Shown here: piece by piece, positions 15,881 to 24,139 of the stretch | Position numbering within the stretch: the first letter of the stretch is position 1 | Layout of the letters: each line of letters begins with the position of its first letter | NCBI GenBank assembly: GCA_017404025.1 | Contig: JAFRDD010000173.1 | Location: 1 to 39,780, forward strand | Source of the DNA: Clostridia bacterium | Lineage (GTDB): Bacteria > Bacillota > Clostridia > TANB77 > CAG-508 | Length of the DNA: 39,780 nt | Direction: 5' to 3' | The notes under the pieces: generated by a model | The model's database searches: none | The model's input: the letters and a program-made list of their open reading frames with translations, nothing else | Told to the model about the DNA's origin: nothing | Made by a program: the position numbers and the translations under genes

Positions 15881-16213
15881 TTATTCTTCATTATATTTCT
15901 TTACTATTTCAAGAAGAAGCTCCTTATTAGATATTGGATAGAACATTCTGTTTATGAATATACCAACCATATCTTTAGGAGCTGCAAAATCTGCTTCTTC
16001 ATCAAGCATATCAAGTTTATACCAAGAATAAGTTTTTTCATCTTCTTTTACAAGAATCTTAGGTGCTTGGTCAAAACTTCTTTTATCTCTATCATAATTA
16101 TTTGTTCTTGAAAGAATCATAGTAGAGATTGGATCTTTATCTAATAAGTTCTTTACAGAATTAAAGAACTTCTCGTCTTTTCCTTCATTAATGAATTGCT
16201 GTAAGTCTTTCAT
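15881..16213 (-). CDS. Small hypothetical protein with capsid-targeting-like N-terminus, 110 aa
   Basis: The start MKDLQQFINEGKD matches the shared peptide, with I-N-E|G as the predicted cleavage. The rest is a mixed alpha/beta soluble sequence without a known motif. It is the first gene of the minus-strand run, and TTTTATATAG lies 3-4 bases before its ATG, a plausible late-type TATA element. The divergent lipoprotein gene starts 88 bases away. Confidence 0.6.
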   Translation of the reverse strand: MKDLQQFINEGKDEKFFNSVKNLLDKDPISTMILSRTNNYDRDKRSFDQAPKILVKEDEKTYSWYKLDMLDEEADFAAPKDMVGIFINRMFYPISNKELLLEIVKKYNEE

Positions 16214-16265
16214 TACTATATAAAACTTTTAATTAAATAAAAATAAAAATTGTCTGAATAATATG

Positions 16266-16292
16266 TTCTATATTAATAATGTATTTATAAAT
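16266..16292 (+). promoter_or_regulatory. Phage promoter motif before the lipoprotein gene
   Basis: TTCTATATTA (16266-16275) is followed by a TTATAAATT core at 16285-16293, with wider spacing than in the best copies. The core ends ~9 bases before the ATG at 16302. Confidence 0.4.
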
Positions 16293-16301
16293 TATGCGTA
16301 T

Positions 16302-16559
16302 ATGAAAAAGATTGTTGCTTTTATTATTTCTTTTATTGTTATTTTAATGATTAGCGGTTGTGAACAGAAACCAGCTGTCATTAATGATAATTATGATAAT
16401 GTTGAATATATCTTTACAAAAATTGAGAAATTTGAATTTGAAGGACATAGATATATTTGGTTTGCTAATGAAGCAAATATTGTAAATGGATATGGCAAGG
16501 GTGCTACTGGTGGAATTGTTCATGACCCTAATTGTACATGTATGATTGATTATGATTAG
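16302..16559 (+). CDS. Predicted small lipoprotein, 85 aa
   Basis: The ATG at 16302 (MKKIVAFIISF) is chosen because it begins a standard lipoprotein signal: two Lys, a hydrophobic core, and the lipobox I-S-G-C with Cys20 as the lipidated residue. An upstream in-frame ATG would add 13 residues before the Lys pair. The mature part is ~66 residues with a D-P-N-C-T-C near the C-terminus (HDPNCTCMIDYD). Phage lipoproteins placed in the host envelope sometimes block entry of other phages; that role is only a suggestion. It begins a plus-strand operon divergent from the minus-strand run. Confidence 0.65.
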   Translation: MKKIVAFIISFIVILMISGCEQKPAVINDNYDNVEYIFTKIEKFEFEGHRYIWFANEANIVNGYGKGATGGIVHDPNCTCMIDYD

Positions 16560-16562
16560 CTT

Positions 16563-16772
16563 ATGAAAAGATTAAGTTATGAAGAAGTAAATTCTTTAAC
16601 AGGCTGGGAATTTTTTGAAGTAGCTGAAAAATTAAATGATGGTTGGAATAGACGGGGTGAACATCAAAATTATTACTTTGATGAAAATTATAAAACAGCT
16701 GATTGGAGAATAGTAGATAAGAAAACAAATCAAGAAGTTTATAGTTATTATAACGATTTTTATACCGGTTAA
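16563..16772 (+). CDS. Small hypothetical protein, 69 aa
   Basis: It starts MKRLSYEEVNSLTGWEF and is soluble, Trp/Tyr-rich and charged. The first few residues superficially resemble the shared targeting peptide, but no (L/I)-x-E site follows at the right place, so I do not count it. It is 3 bases downstream of the lipoprotein gene and 2 bases upstream of the next small gene. Confidence 0.55.
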   Translation: MKRLSYEEVNSLTGWEFFEVAEKLNDGWNRRGEHQNYYFDENYKTADWRIVDKKTNQEVYSYYNDFYTG

Positions 16773-16774
16773 AT

Positions 16775-16954
16775 ATGAAAAAAATTAAACAAATGACTTT
16801 TATTCCGCCTCTATGTAATCCATTGAACGGAATGCCTTATAATCCAGGAGGATATGAAAAATGCTGTCAAGTTGAATTCAATAAAGATGGTTCAGCTGAT
16901 TTATATGATTATAATACTACAGAACATATTGAACATTTAGAAAATATTAAATAA
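16775..16954 (+). CDS. Small hypothetical protein, 59 aa
   Basis: A complete ATG-to-TAA frame whose stop overlaps the next ATG (TAATG). The product contains PPLCNPLNGMPYNPGGY and an adjacent Cys pair (EKCCQVEF), then an acidic C-terminus. Tight packing on both sides and coupling to the next gene support it as real. No function is recognised. Confidence 0.55.
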   Translation: MKKIKQMTFIPPLCNPLNGMPYNPGGYEKCCQVEFNKDGSADLYDYNTTEHIEHLENIK

Positions 16955-17559
16955 TGGAAATTACACTTATTACAACATTTGATTTATCACAAGATATTAC
17001 TCTTGATGCGTACAATGATGATGAGAAAGTAGGTACAGCTGTCATTAAGAATGAAGAGCTTACTTATTATAATCTTGTAACAAACAAAACAGAAAAGTAT
17101 GATAAAGACAACCTTGATGAGTTTGTTGATTTTGTTGATGAATATAGATTGAAATTTAAAAAGGTTGCAGATAGAAAATGGATTAAGTATAATCCTAATC
17201 CACAAAATAACAATACTGGTGACTGTTCTATTCGTGCTTATTGCAAAGCTGAGAATCTTGATTGGAATGATGCTTATGATATGGCTTCAAGATTAGGCAA
17301 AGAAATGGCAATGATTTGTGATGACCATAAAGTTGTCAACAAGATTCTTACTGAAAGATTTGGATATGAATATACTAAGGGAGAAAAAGGTGCAAAGAAA
17401 AAGACAGTTAATGAATTTGCAATTGAACATCCTAAGGGCAAATATATCCTATGGGTACATGCTCATGTTGTTACATTAATAGATGGCTATTATTATGATT
17501 CTTGGGATAGTGGAAATCGAAAGATAAATGGTTATTATACAAAAGAAGAGGTTCGTTAA
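16954..17559 (+). CDS. Papain-like cysteine-peptidase-fold protein, 201 aa
   Basis: From about residue 76 the protein reads like a small papain-fold domain: GDCSIRAYCKA with a candidate nucleophile at Cys91, then HAHVVTLIDG with His169/His171, then YYDSWDSG with Asp182 as third catalytic or polar residue. The Cys...His...Asp order and spacing fit such peptidases and amidases. The N-terminal ~70 residues are a separate, acidic extension. The stop lies in a terminator hairpin loop. Targets might be host proteins or peptidoglycan; the absence of a signal peptide favours a cytoplasmic role. The family is not named with certainty. Confidence 0.55.
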   Translation: MEITLITTFDLSQDITLDAYNDDEKVGTAVIKNEELTYYNLVTNKTEKYDKDNLDEFVDFVDEYRLKFKKVADRKWIKYNPNPQNNNTGDCSIRAYCKAENLDWNDAYDMASRLGKEMAMICDDHKVVNKILTERFGYEYTKGEKGAKKKTVNEFAIEHPKGKYILWVHAHVVTLIDGYYYDSWDSGNRKINGYYTKEEVR

Positions 17560-17574
17560 GAACCTCTTTTTATT
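17546..17574 (+). terminator. Terminator between convergent genes
   Basis: Stem AAGAGGTTC / GAACCTCTT (17546-17554 with 17560-17568), loop GTTAA that contains the upstream gene's stop, then TTTATTTT. The converging minus-strand AAA+ gene ends right at 17575, so the hairpin may serve both strands, although the minus-side U-run is short. Confidence 0.75.
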
Positions 17575-19098
17575 TTAATACTTACTCATTCCTCTCGCAT
17601 ATTGTAATTTCATTTGCTCTTCAATCATTGATTTAGCATCTTCATCTGAGAATGATTCATCCCCATCACATGCTTTAAATATTTTTGCACATAGTACAAA
17701 TGTTCTCAATGAAAGTTCCATATCTGAACCATTCTTATCAAGTTCTTTAAGATACTCTAATGATTTATATTTTGATTTAAGATTAAGTATCTGAGGTTCA
17801 ATGTTTGGCATCAATTTTTCAATTATTTCTAAAACTTCAGCATTACTAAAATCAATGTCTTGTATGAAACTACGGCCTCTTAATGCAGTATCAAGTGCGC
17901 CAGCTTTATAATTTGTAATTACAATACATCCGCCTTTGAAATAGAATTTCTTTGGAATTTCTACACCTTCATCATCAGTAATTTTACCAGCAACACCATA
18001 AGTTACTAATCTTCCTTCTTCATCAGATGTTGAATCAAGAGCAGCTTTAAGAATATTAATACAATTTTCATCTGCTTTAGGACCAACTAATGAATCAGCA
18101 TCATCAATAAGAACAATATCATTCTTTTCTTTCATTTGATATAAAGTAAGATAAAGTTTTCTTGCTGTACATTTGCCTTTTGCAGTCATCATATTTTCAC
18201 CTTCTTTATATCCATTTTCTTTTAATTGTTTCTTTACTCTAAATGTTTTTCCAACACCAGGAGCACCACAAAGAATCAATGATGGTTGAAGACCTTTTAT
18301 AACTAATGAAATATATTTATTCATTTCTTTAAATATTTGTTCTGGGTCTTTCTTTCCTTTCTTTAATTCTTTTTCTTGTTCTATTAAATTATCTGATGAA
18401 TGAACTTTTACTTGTTTTCTTCTTTCAATTGCTAATTTAATGCCACTGTCTTCATTATCTTCTTTAAGTATACCAATTTGATTTGTGATAGATTCAAAAT
18501 CATCACAATATTTATGTTCTAAATCATTATCATCTGCATCTATTTTAAATGCGTCATTTATAATTGATTTCTTAAATCCTTCATAAACAGTGTAATTAAG
18601 TCCGCCAACAACAAATTTAGATTCTTTTACACCTTCATATTTTTCACTTGCTAACTTAATAGCTTCTTCTTGTGTTAAAGAATAGTTTCCAGAATTTACT
18701 ACAGCCCAAATGACAGGCAATAATTTAGCAATACTTGTTCCTAATGTATAGATAGACAAATCTGATTTGCCTTCACATCTCCAATATACATCTAAATCTT
18801 TAAAGAAATCAATTGAATATGGTGCAGCTGAATCTCCATCAACAAGCCAGTTTATTTGGAAGAAAGAAGATTTTGCATAATCATTCTTATCAGAAACTAT
18901 ATATTGTTTTGATATGCATTCATTACTATCTATAGTTGTATTTACATATCCAACAAGTGGAATAAGTCCTGATATATGCTTATGAAGTACCTTTTCAATA
19001 AGGTCTAATGCCTTATCTAAATCTTTTTCTTTAAATGCTTCATAAATAGCAAATCTTTTCTTATTTTCAATTATGAATTCTAAAAAACTCTTTTTCAT
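17575..19098 (-). CDS. AAA+ ATPase with capsid-targeting-like N-terminus, 507 aa
   Basis: The ATG at 19098 (MKKSFLEFIIENKK) is preferred to an upstream in-frame ATG, since it follows a TATATATAAG element at normal distance and gives the shared N-terminal peptide with I-I-E|N as candidate cut. Counting from it, Walker A GAPGVGKT is at 278-285 and Walker B VLIDDAD at 329-335. These are followed by CIVITNY (sensor 1) and LRGRS, a likely arginine-finger region. The first ~230 residues form an unrecognised domain (SSFFQINWLVDGDSAAP...). It lies next to the baseplate genes. An ATPase packed in the head would be unusual, so the N-terminal match may be functional or coincidental. Confidence 0.75.
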   Translation of the reverse strand: MKKSFLEFIIENKKRFAIYEAFKEKDLDKALDLIEKVLHKHISGLIPLVGYVNTTIDSNECISKQYIVSDKNDYAKSSFFQINWLVDGDSAAPYSIDFFKDLDVYWRCEGKSDLSIYTLGTSIAKLLPVIWAVVNSGNYSLTQEEAIKLASEKYEGVKESKFVVGGLNYTVYEGFKKSIINDAFKIDADDNDLEHKYCDDFESITNQIGILKEDNEDSGIKLAIERRKQVKVHSSDNLIEQEKELKKGKKDPEQIFKEMNKYISLVIKGLQPSLILCGAPGVGKTFRVKKQLKENGYKEGENMMTAKGKCTARKLYLTLYQMKEKNDIVLIDDADSLVGPKADENCINILKAALDSTSDEEGRLVTYGVAGKITDDEGVEIPKKFYFKGGCIVITNYKAGALDTALRGRSFIQDIDFSNAEVLEIIEKLMPNIEPQILNLKSKYKSLEYLKELDKNGSDMELSLRTFVLCAKIFKACDGDESFSDEDAKSMIEEQMKLQYARGMSKY

Positions 19099-19117
19099 AT
19101 GATGTATATTATATTGT

Positions 19118-19137
19118 CTTATATATAAAAATAAATG
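19118..19137 (-). promoter_or_regulatory. Late-type promoter candidate for the AAA+ gene
   Basis: The minus strand reads TATTTTTATATATAAG, with TATATATAAG at 19127-19118, ending 19 bases before the ATG at 19098. A nearly identical TATATATATAAG precedes the ATP-grasp gene. Confidence 0.45.
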
Positions 19138-19139
19138 AA

Positions 19140-20831
19140 TTAAATCCAAATAATTGTAATAGCATCAAGCTTTACTGATGTTGATTTATCCTCAGAATCC
19201 TTGTTAGGATAATATTTGAAACCACCGCCAAGAATAGGTACTTCCAAATTAGAATCAAGTGAAATATTACCAAAATCATCTAATCCAGGTGTCTTATCAG
19301 ATTCATAGTATACTTTATTCTTAACAAATTGATATTCACCATTTATATAATCTAATGTATACTTATAATAGAATGAATTATAGTAGCATTCTTCAGCAAG
19401 TTCTGAAATGAAATCAATATCAAATGCATCTATGTCTTCATGTATTCCTGAACATAAGTTAATTAAATCAGATTTAGGAATAAACTTAACATTGTCTTTT
19501 AACTGTACAAAATAATTAGCAATAGTATCAATTAATGTTTCTTGTATGTCTTGTTTTGAATATACTGATGCTGCTTTAACATAACAGAATACAGCAAATC
19601 TTCTAATTTCAGGATCTTGGAATTTTAATGTAAGACCGGCAAATGATTTGTTAGAATTCTTAAGAGTATTTATAACCATCATCTTTTGTTCATTTGTTAA
19701 TAATACTCCTTGTTCATTATTTATCTTATTAGTTAATTTAAGATATTCATCAGCTGATGAAATATTATCAATCATATTTGATAATGCTGTTGCATATACT
19801 GTCATTGAATTTTCTTCTGACCAGCAATTTACATATCCAATAAATGAAAATCTTTTAAAGAATAATTTAAAGTTCTGTTCTGATGCAATTACATTACTTC
19901 TTGAATTATATCCAATCATGTTTCTTACGAAATCAATTGTATCAGAATCTGTTCCGCCAGAAATAACTGTATTAAGTTCAAGTGAAACATATTCATTCAA
20001 ATCAATTGTATTTCCTGATGAATCATATCCTTTATCATTAAATACAAATTCTGCTTGGTCAAGGAATCCAATGTTTCCAACTTTACCTGAATGAGATATA
20101 TAAAGAATTTGAACAATATCTCCAAGTTTTGGAATTCTACCATAAATTCCATTACCGAACATTATGTCAAATATGTTTTCATAACCAACAGTAAGAATTA
20201 CTTGCTTACCGTTTTCTGTCATATCATAAAGATTTGAAACAGTTTCCCATTCTTCTCCATTTACAAGAACTTTAATATAATTTCTATCAAAAAGACCTGA
20301 AGCATCAATTGATATTTTCTCAAGTGGTTCTCCTAAACAAGAATATTGGTAATTCATCCATTGTCCTTGAACAATCTTAAATTCATGACTTAGCAATGGT
20401 TGATTTGCATATATGACATAACGATTAGTATTTAAAAACATTATATAGTTGATGCCTGTAGTCTTATTGATTATTCTTGTATAATTATCAATATATACTT
20501 TATCAACATTTTCGTATGAAGAGGTTCTAATAATTTTTCCAATTAACGTTCCTGAAGCAGCACTACCATAATAAGGATCATATCCACTTACTTTAGCTAA
20601 TGAATATATACTCTTTCTTCTTGTTGCTGTTTGAATGTTCTGTTCTGTTAATGCATCCTCAATATAGAACATTACATTCTGCATTATTCCTTTGATACCA
20701 TCATAGATGACACCAAAAATCTGGTTATGTGTATATTGATAACCTAATGATGTAAATGTCTTTGACAAATATTTTTTAACAGTATCATCAAAATTTTCAA
20801 ATGATGTTTCTGTTATATTGAATAGCTTCAT
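19140..20831 (-). CDS. Baseplate wedge protein, gp6/baseplate-J-like, 563 aa
   Basis: In T4, gp6 builds the inner ring of the baseplate wedges. The N-terminal ~240 residues show the family hallmarks: an opening FDDTVKKYLSKTFTSLGY, SGYDPYYGSAASGTL near 83-97, and DIMFGNGIYGRIPKLGD near 222-238, the last being the characteristic F-G-(D/N)-G-x-x-G-x-x-P-x-x-G turn of baseplate-J proteins. The length is close to T4 gp6 (about 660) and other phage J proteins. It lies 17 bases from the gp25-like gene on the same strand, the T4 order (gp25-gp6). Confidence 0.85.
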   Translation of the reverse strand: MKLFNITETSFENFDDTVKKYLSKTFTSLGYQYTHNQIFGVIYDGIKGIMQNVMFYIEDALTEQNIQTATRRKSIYSLAKVSGYDPYYGSAASGTLIGKIIRTSSYENVDKVYIDNYTRIINKTTGINYIMFLNTNRYVIYANQPLLSHEFKIVQGQWMNYQYSCLGEPLEKISIDASGLFDRNYIKVLVNGEEWETVSNLYDMTENGKQVILTVGYENIFDIMFGNGIYGRIPKLGDIVQILYISHSGKVGNIGFLDQAEFVFNDKGYDSSGNTIDLNEYVSLELNTVISGGTDSDTIDFVRNMIGYNSRSNVIASEQNFKLFFKRFSFIGYVNCWSEENSMTVYATALSNMIDNISSADEYLKLTNKINNEQGVLLTNEQKMMVINTLKNSNKSFAGLTLKFQDPEIRRFAVFCYVKAASVYSKQDIQETLIDTIANYFVQLKDNVKFIPKSDLINLCSGIHEDIDAFDIDFISELAEECYYNSFYYKYTLDYINGEYQFVKNKVYYESDKTPGLDDFGNISLDSNLEVPILGGGFKYYPNKDSEDKSTSVKLDAITIIWI

Positions 20832-20848
20832 ACTCTATAATGTTTTAT

Positions 20849-21193
20849 TTATTGATATTGATACTCTCGTACTCCTGTATTTCCTTCATCATCCATAAGA
20901 AGAATTCTAACATAATATATACTACGATATTCTCCTTCCATATATGATGCTTTTACAAAAATCTTATACTGACTTGCAAAGTGTGTAGATTGTTCTATCT
21001 TTTCTCTGATATATTTTTCAATCTCTAATGTAGTTGGAGAAAGAGTCCAAAGAAAAGTTTCAAATTCTGTTCCATAATTTGGATATCCAATAAGCTGTGT
21101 ATTTTCAGTATTAAGAAGCATATCTATTTCTTGTAATGCACAGTCAAGTGGATTATCTAAAAATATTCTACCGTCTAACGCTAAGTCAAGCAT
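20849..21193 (-). CDS. gp25-like baseplate wedge protein, 114 aa
   Basis: Small baseplate wedge protein that joins gp6 to the tail sheath initiation region in contractile tails. The sequence contains the family core ALQEIDMLLNTENTQLIGYP followed by YGTEFETFLW and LSPTTLEIEKYIREKI, and the length matches the family (about 110-135). It lies between the gp6-like gene and the large tail gene. The minus-strand TTTATAGAG just before its ATG is a possible TATA element also seen before the gp6-like gene. Confidence 0.85.
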   Translation of the reverse strand: MLDLALDGRIFLDNPLDCALQEIDMLLNTENTQLIGYPNYGTEFETFLWTLSPTTLEIEKYIREKIEQSTHFASQYKIFVKASYMEGEYRSIYYVRILLMDDEGNTGVREYQYQ

Positions 21194-21204
21194 ACTCTAT
21201 AAAA

Positions 21205-23079
21205 TTAATTTATTGTATAAGTACCATCTGAAATGTAATCATTATCTTCATTTGTAATGATATACTTTCCAGAAGTTTCTGTAAGTTTAGCAGCATTAAT
21301 TCTGAATATGACAAATATGTTGTTTCGTCCATATTCAATATATTCATTCTGTCCTATGATAAGTTTGAATGTTTCTACCTTAGTCATGTATTCATCAAGA
21401 TTTATACCAATGTTCTGAGTAACTCCAGATTTAATAGTAATATTCTGAAGCTCAGTAGTTCTATAGAATACTGGCTTATAAATTATCTTAGGAGCATTTT
21501 TCTTTATTACTTCAATATCATCAGTATCAGATGAATCTTTAATGATAGAACAATTAATCTTATCTATGAATAGAATTGGATTTTCTGAATCATTATAATT
21601 TCCTACTATCATCTTTTCATTATCTGTATCTTTGTTTATAATCTTATATACTTTATTCAAGTGAAGTTTTGCTTTTGTAACATTATTGACAATGTATTTA
21701 TACCATTCATCAGTTATTACAACAGGATTTGATTGTATCTTATTGCAAGCAACTTTATCAATAAATGTTATTCTATAAACTATCATACTTGGAACATCTT
21801 CCCAATCATTAAATATTCCAGTCAATGGGAATGTGAAATCATCTATAAGTGAATCTAAACTGTTTATGTTTACTTTATATTTGAAAAAGATATTTGTAAA
21901 TCTTTTATCTGTAGCCATTTCAATGAAGAATCCTGTCTTCTTTATTTCCCAAAGATCTTCCCCAAAATATTCATCATCTTCATCTTTATAATCAATCATA
22001 GATTCATCATCAGGATTATAATGAATGTATGAATCTTCAGTAAGTCCATTTAACTTAAGATATCTTTCAATAAGTGTATCACCAGTTTCTCCAGAAATAT
22101 TAAACTTACTTATGGCACAAGGAACACCATAATATTTGTTATATGTTTGTACATCATTAAAATCATCGACAAGAGGAAATCTTATCTCTGTCTTAAAAGA
22201 TGTTTCAATAGGCATATTGAATGTTGTTCCATTTGCATTCAATTCAGAATTAATAATGAATGAACCAAATGAATCAATATCTACATAAGGATACATTATA
22301 AGATTTAATGTACTGTAGAATTGATTGTTTATATAATTAGCTGTAGTAATGAAACGTTTCTTATATATAGGTTTATTGTTTGCATTACGTTCAGTCAATA
22401 TTTCATAAGGATAATATAATGTATTGAAAGGAACAACAGATTTTCCGTTAACAAATTCATTTACTTCTTGTTCTGTTTCACCATCATATCTTAAACATGT
22501 ATTATATTCATTCACAAATATTGAATCATCATATAATAATGAATTAAGAGAAGGAATATATATGTCTATAAATTCAGAATATGTCTGATGGTCTATAGTG
22601 AAATCTGTTCTTGCATTTCTTTCATAATCATGCATATCAGCAATAAGATAATGATACTTTACATCATTTATGAAATTCTCTATATCAATTATTGCATCTA
22701 TGTCATTCTTTATTGTTGGATAATAAATACGAACCATATCGCAAAGAATTTCAGCTTCTTCAAATTCATTTCCATTCTTTCTGTAAAGATGATAAATGCT
22801 TGCATCTAAATTATTTTCATTGAAGTTTGCATTAAAATTCTTTGGGTCTGTTGTATATCCTACAGATGTTGTATCATTAATAGGATAAATTACATGTTTC
22901 TTATCATAAATTTCTTTATTGATAAAATATATGTGGCGGTCACAAATCGTTCCAGAGATAAGATCAACATCTCTAAAGAGATAGAATGTTCTATATGTAG
23001 GATTAACTAAATCTTCACCAGCTTTGTAAAGATCTACTATGAATCTATAATTTCCTAATATTACTTTCTGTCTTATCAT
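21205..23079 (-). CDS. Large baseplate/tail protein, 624 aa
   Basis: No specific family is recognised. It starts MIRQKVILGNYRFIVDLYKAG and is rich in Asn, Asp, Tyr and Ile. Beta-strand-like stretches throughout, with no catalytic motif, are typical of structural tail proteins. It is the first gene of the gp25-gp6 operon and is 11 bases from the gp25-like gene, so a wedge, tail-fibre-attachment or baseplate periphery role (a counterpart of T4 gp7/gp8/gp53 region) is likely. A TATAAGT lies 4-10 bases before its ATG. Confidence 0.65.
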   Translation of the reverse strand: MIRQKVILGNYRFIVDLYKAGEDLVNPTYRTFYLFRDVDLISGTICDRHIYFINKEIYDKKHVIYPINDTTSVGYTTDPKNFNANFNENNLDASIYHLYRKNGNEFEEAEILCDMVRIYYPTIKNDIDAIIDIENFINDVKYHYLIADMHDYERNARTDFTIDHQTYSEFIDIYIPSLNSLLYDDSIFVNEYNTCLRYDGETEQEVNEFVNGKSVVPFNTLYYPYEILTERNANNKPIYKKRFITTANYINNQFYSTLNLIMYPYVDIDSFGSFIINSELNANGTTFNMPIETSFKTEIRFPLVDDFNDVQTYNKYYGVPCAISKFNISGETGDTLIERYLKLNGLTEDSYIHYNPDDESMIDYKDEDDEYFGEDLWEIKKTGFFIEMATDKRFTNIFFKYKVNINSLDSLIDDFTFPLTGIFNDWEDVPSMIVYRITFIDKVACNKIQSNPVVITDEWYKYIVNNVTKAKLHLNKVYKIINKDTDNEKMIVGNYNDSENPILFIDKINCSIIKDSSDTDDIEVIKKNAPKIIYKPVFYRTTELQNITIKSGVTQNIGINLDEYMTKVETFKLIIGQNEYIEYGRNNIFVIFRINAAKLTETSGKYIITNEDNDYISDGTYTIN

Positions 23080-23083
23080 GATG

Positions 23084-23090
23084 ACTTATA
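23084..23090 (-). promoter_or_regulatory. TATAAGT element before the baseplate operon
   Basis: Minus-strand TATAAGT (23090-23084) lies five bases before the ATG at 23079. It mirrors a TATAAGT on the opposite strand at 23150, in front of the divergent gene. With such short leaders the transcript would be nearly leaderless if this is the -10 element. Confidence 0.4.
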
Positions 23091-23149
23091 CCAATTTATT
23101 AAAAATAAAAATGCTGATGTAATTACAAAGATTATTTTTATATATAATT

Positions 23150-23156
23150 TATAAGT
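23150..23156 (+). promoter_or_regulatory. TATAAGT element before the divergent internal-protein gene
   Basis: TATAAGT at 23150-23156, preceded by TTTTTATATATAATT, ends 6 bases before the ATG at 23163. It is of the same type as the elements before the minus-strand structural genes and unlike the TCTATATTA class. Confidence 0.4.
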
Positions 23157-23162
23157 TTTGAT

Positions 23163-24044
23163 ATGAGAAGATTAACAGAATACATAGTTGATTGGAAACA
23201 GAAGCAGATAACAGAAGCAATGCTTTTTGAATCTGAAATGTATATGATTACAGAAGGAACATTTTTAAAGAAGTTTGCAAATTGGCTTGGCAGTCTTGGT
23301 GGAAAAATGACTGCTAAAATAAAAGAATATCAAAAAGATTTAGTTGATTTTGGTAAGAATGTTCAAACAGCATTTAATGGATATGTTGCAAATTCTATCA
23401 ATGATGATTCATTACCAAAAGAAACTGCTCAACAGAATTTAGAAATCATAACATCAGCAAAACCAGAAGAAATTCCTTCTAAAATAGCTGAAATTTATAA
23501 TAACAATAAGAATGATGCTAACTTTAAGAATTCTCCAACAACTGCATATCTTTATTTATATGGATTAGAAATTGCTAAAGAAAAAGGTGATGCAGAAAAT
23601 CAGAAAATTCTTCAAGATGCATTTGATTCAATTCCAGCTGATGTAAAGAAAAAAGCTGCAGAAAATTTAAAAGCTGAAAGAGCAGATAATGTACCTGATA
23701 AGCCAGGAGAAACAAAACCTGAAGAAAATAAACCAGCAGAAGGACAAGAAACAGTTGATCCAAAGAAAGAACCTGAAAAGGTAGAAGAAATTGTTGATAA
23801 AGTTGCTGAGGATGATAAAATTACTGAATTAGCAAAAGAAGCCCAAATAAAAGACATTGGAAAACTTAAAGATTTTGTTACTCAGAAACTTAAAGACAGT
23901 GGAAAAGAATTTAATGAGGAAACAGTTCAAGGTTTGTTGGTAATGATATGTAATGCATGTAAAGACCAGGATTTCAAGAAGGTTGAACCAGTAGCTGCAT
24001 CACTTGATATTTCAATTAGCGACATATTAGATATTGCTCAATAA
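23163..24044 (+). CDS. Probable internal head or prohead-core protein, 293 aa
   Basis: It starts MRRLTEYIVDWKQKQITEAM, the shared N-terminal peptide in an extended form. Further (L/I)-x-E-type sites follow (I-T-E at 16-18, and again I-T-E near 30-32 before GTFLKKF). Residues ~32-75 are amphipathic and basic, the centre is helical, and a Pro/Glu/Lys-rich linker spans about 180-207, before a helical C-terminal domain. Multiple potential cleavage sites and a highly charged helical make-up fit prohead core or internal proteins of T4-like phages. It is the only member of the peptide-bearing set on the plus strand, and it is closed by a strong terminator. Confidence 0.6.
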   Translation: MRRLTEYIVDWKQKQITEAMLFESEMYMITEGTFLKKFANWLGSLGGKMTAKIKEYQKDLVDFGKNVQTAFNGYVANSINDDSLPKETAQQNLEIITSAKPEEIPSKIAEIYNNNKNDANFKNSPTTAYLYLYGLEIAKEKGDAENQKILQDAFDSIPADVKKKAAENLKAERADNVPDKPGETKPEENKPAEGQETVDPKKEPEKVEEIVDKVAEDDKITELAKEAQIKDIGKLKDFVTQKLKDSGKEFNEETVQGLLVMICNACKDQDFKKVEPVAASLDISISDILDIAQ

Positions 24045-24068
24045 TATCATTTATATATATTATATAAG

Positions 24069-24098
24069 AAAGTTGCAAATTATTTTGCAACTTTTTTG
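24069..24098 (+). terminator. Strong rho-independent terminator
   Basis: The 11-bp perfect stem AAAGTTGCAAA / TTTGCAACTTT (24069-24079 with 24084-24094) has a 4-base loop and continues into a T-run. It separates the internal-protein gene from the gene-free region that follows. Confidence 0.85.
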
Positions 24099-24103
24099 AA
24101 TTT

Positions 24104-24133
24104 TATAAATACGATTTTATATTATTAATGTAA
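24104..24133 (+). promoter_or_regulatory. Promoter candidate for the non-coding transcript
   Basis: TATAAATA (24104-24111) is followed by TTTATATTATTAATGTAA (24116-24133). The latter matches 17 of 18 bases of the promoter motif at 9588-9605. No open reading frame of note follows, so it probably drives the RNA below. Confidence 0.5.
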
Positions 24134-24139
24134 TTTAAA

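Noticed and set aside
16563-16772. MKRLSYEEVNSL start as a further capsid-targeting peptide
   Set aside because: Lacks the aromatic at position 7 and an (L/I)-x-E site near residue 10, and the gene lies in the lipoprotein operon on the other strand.
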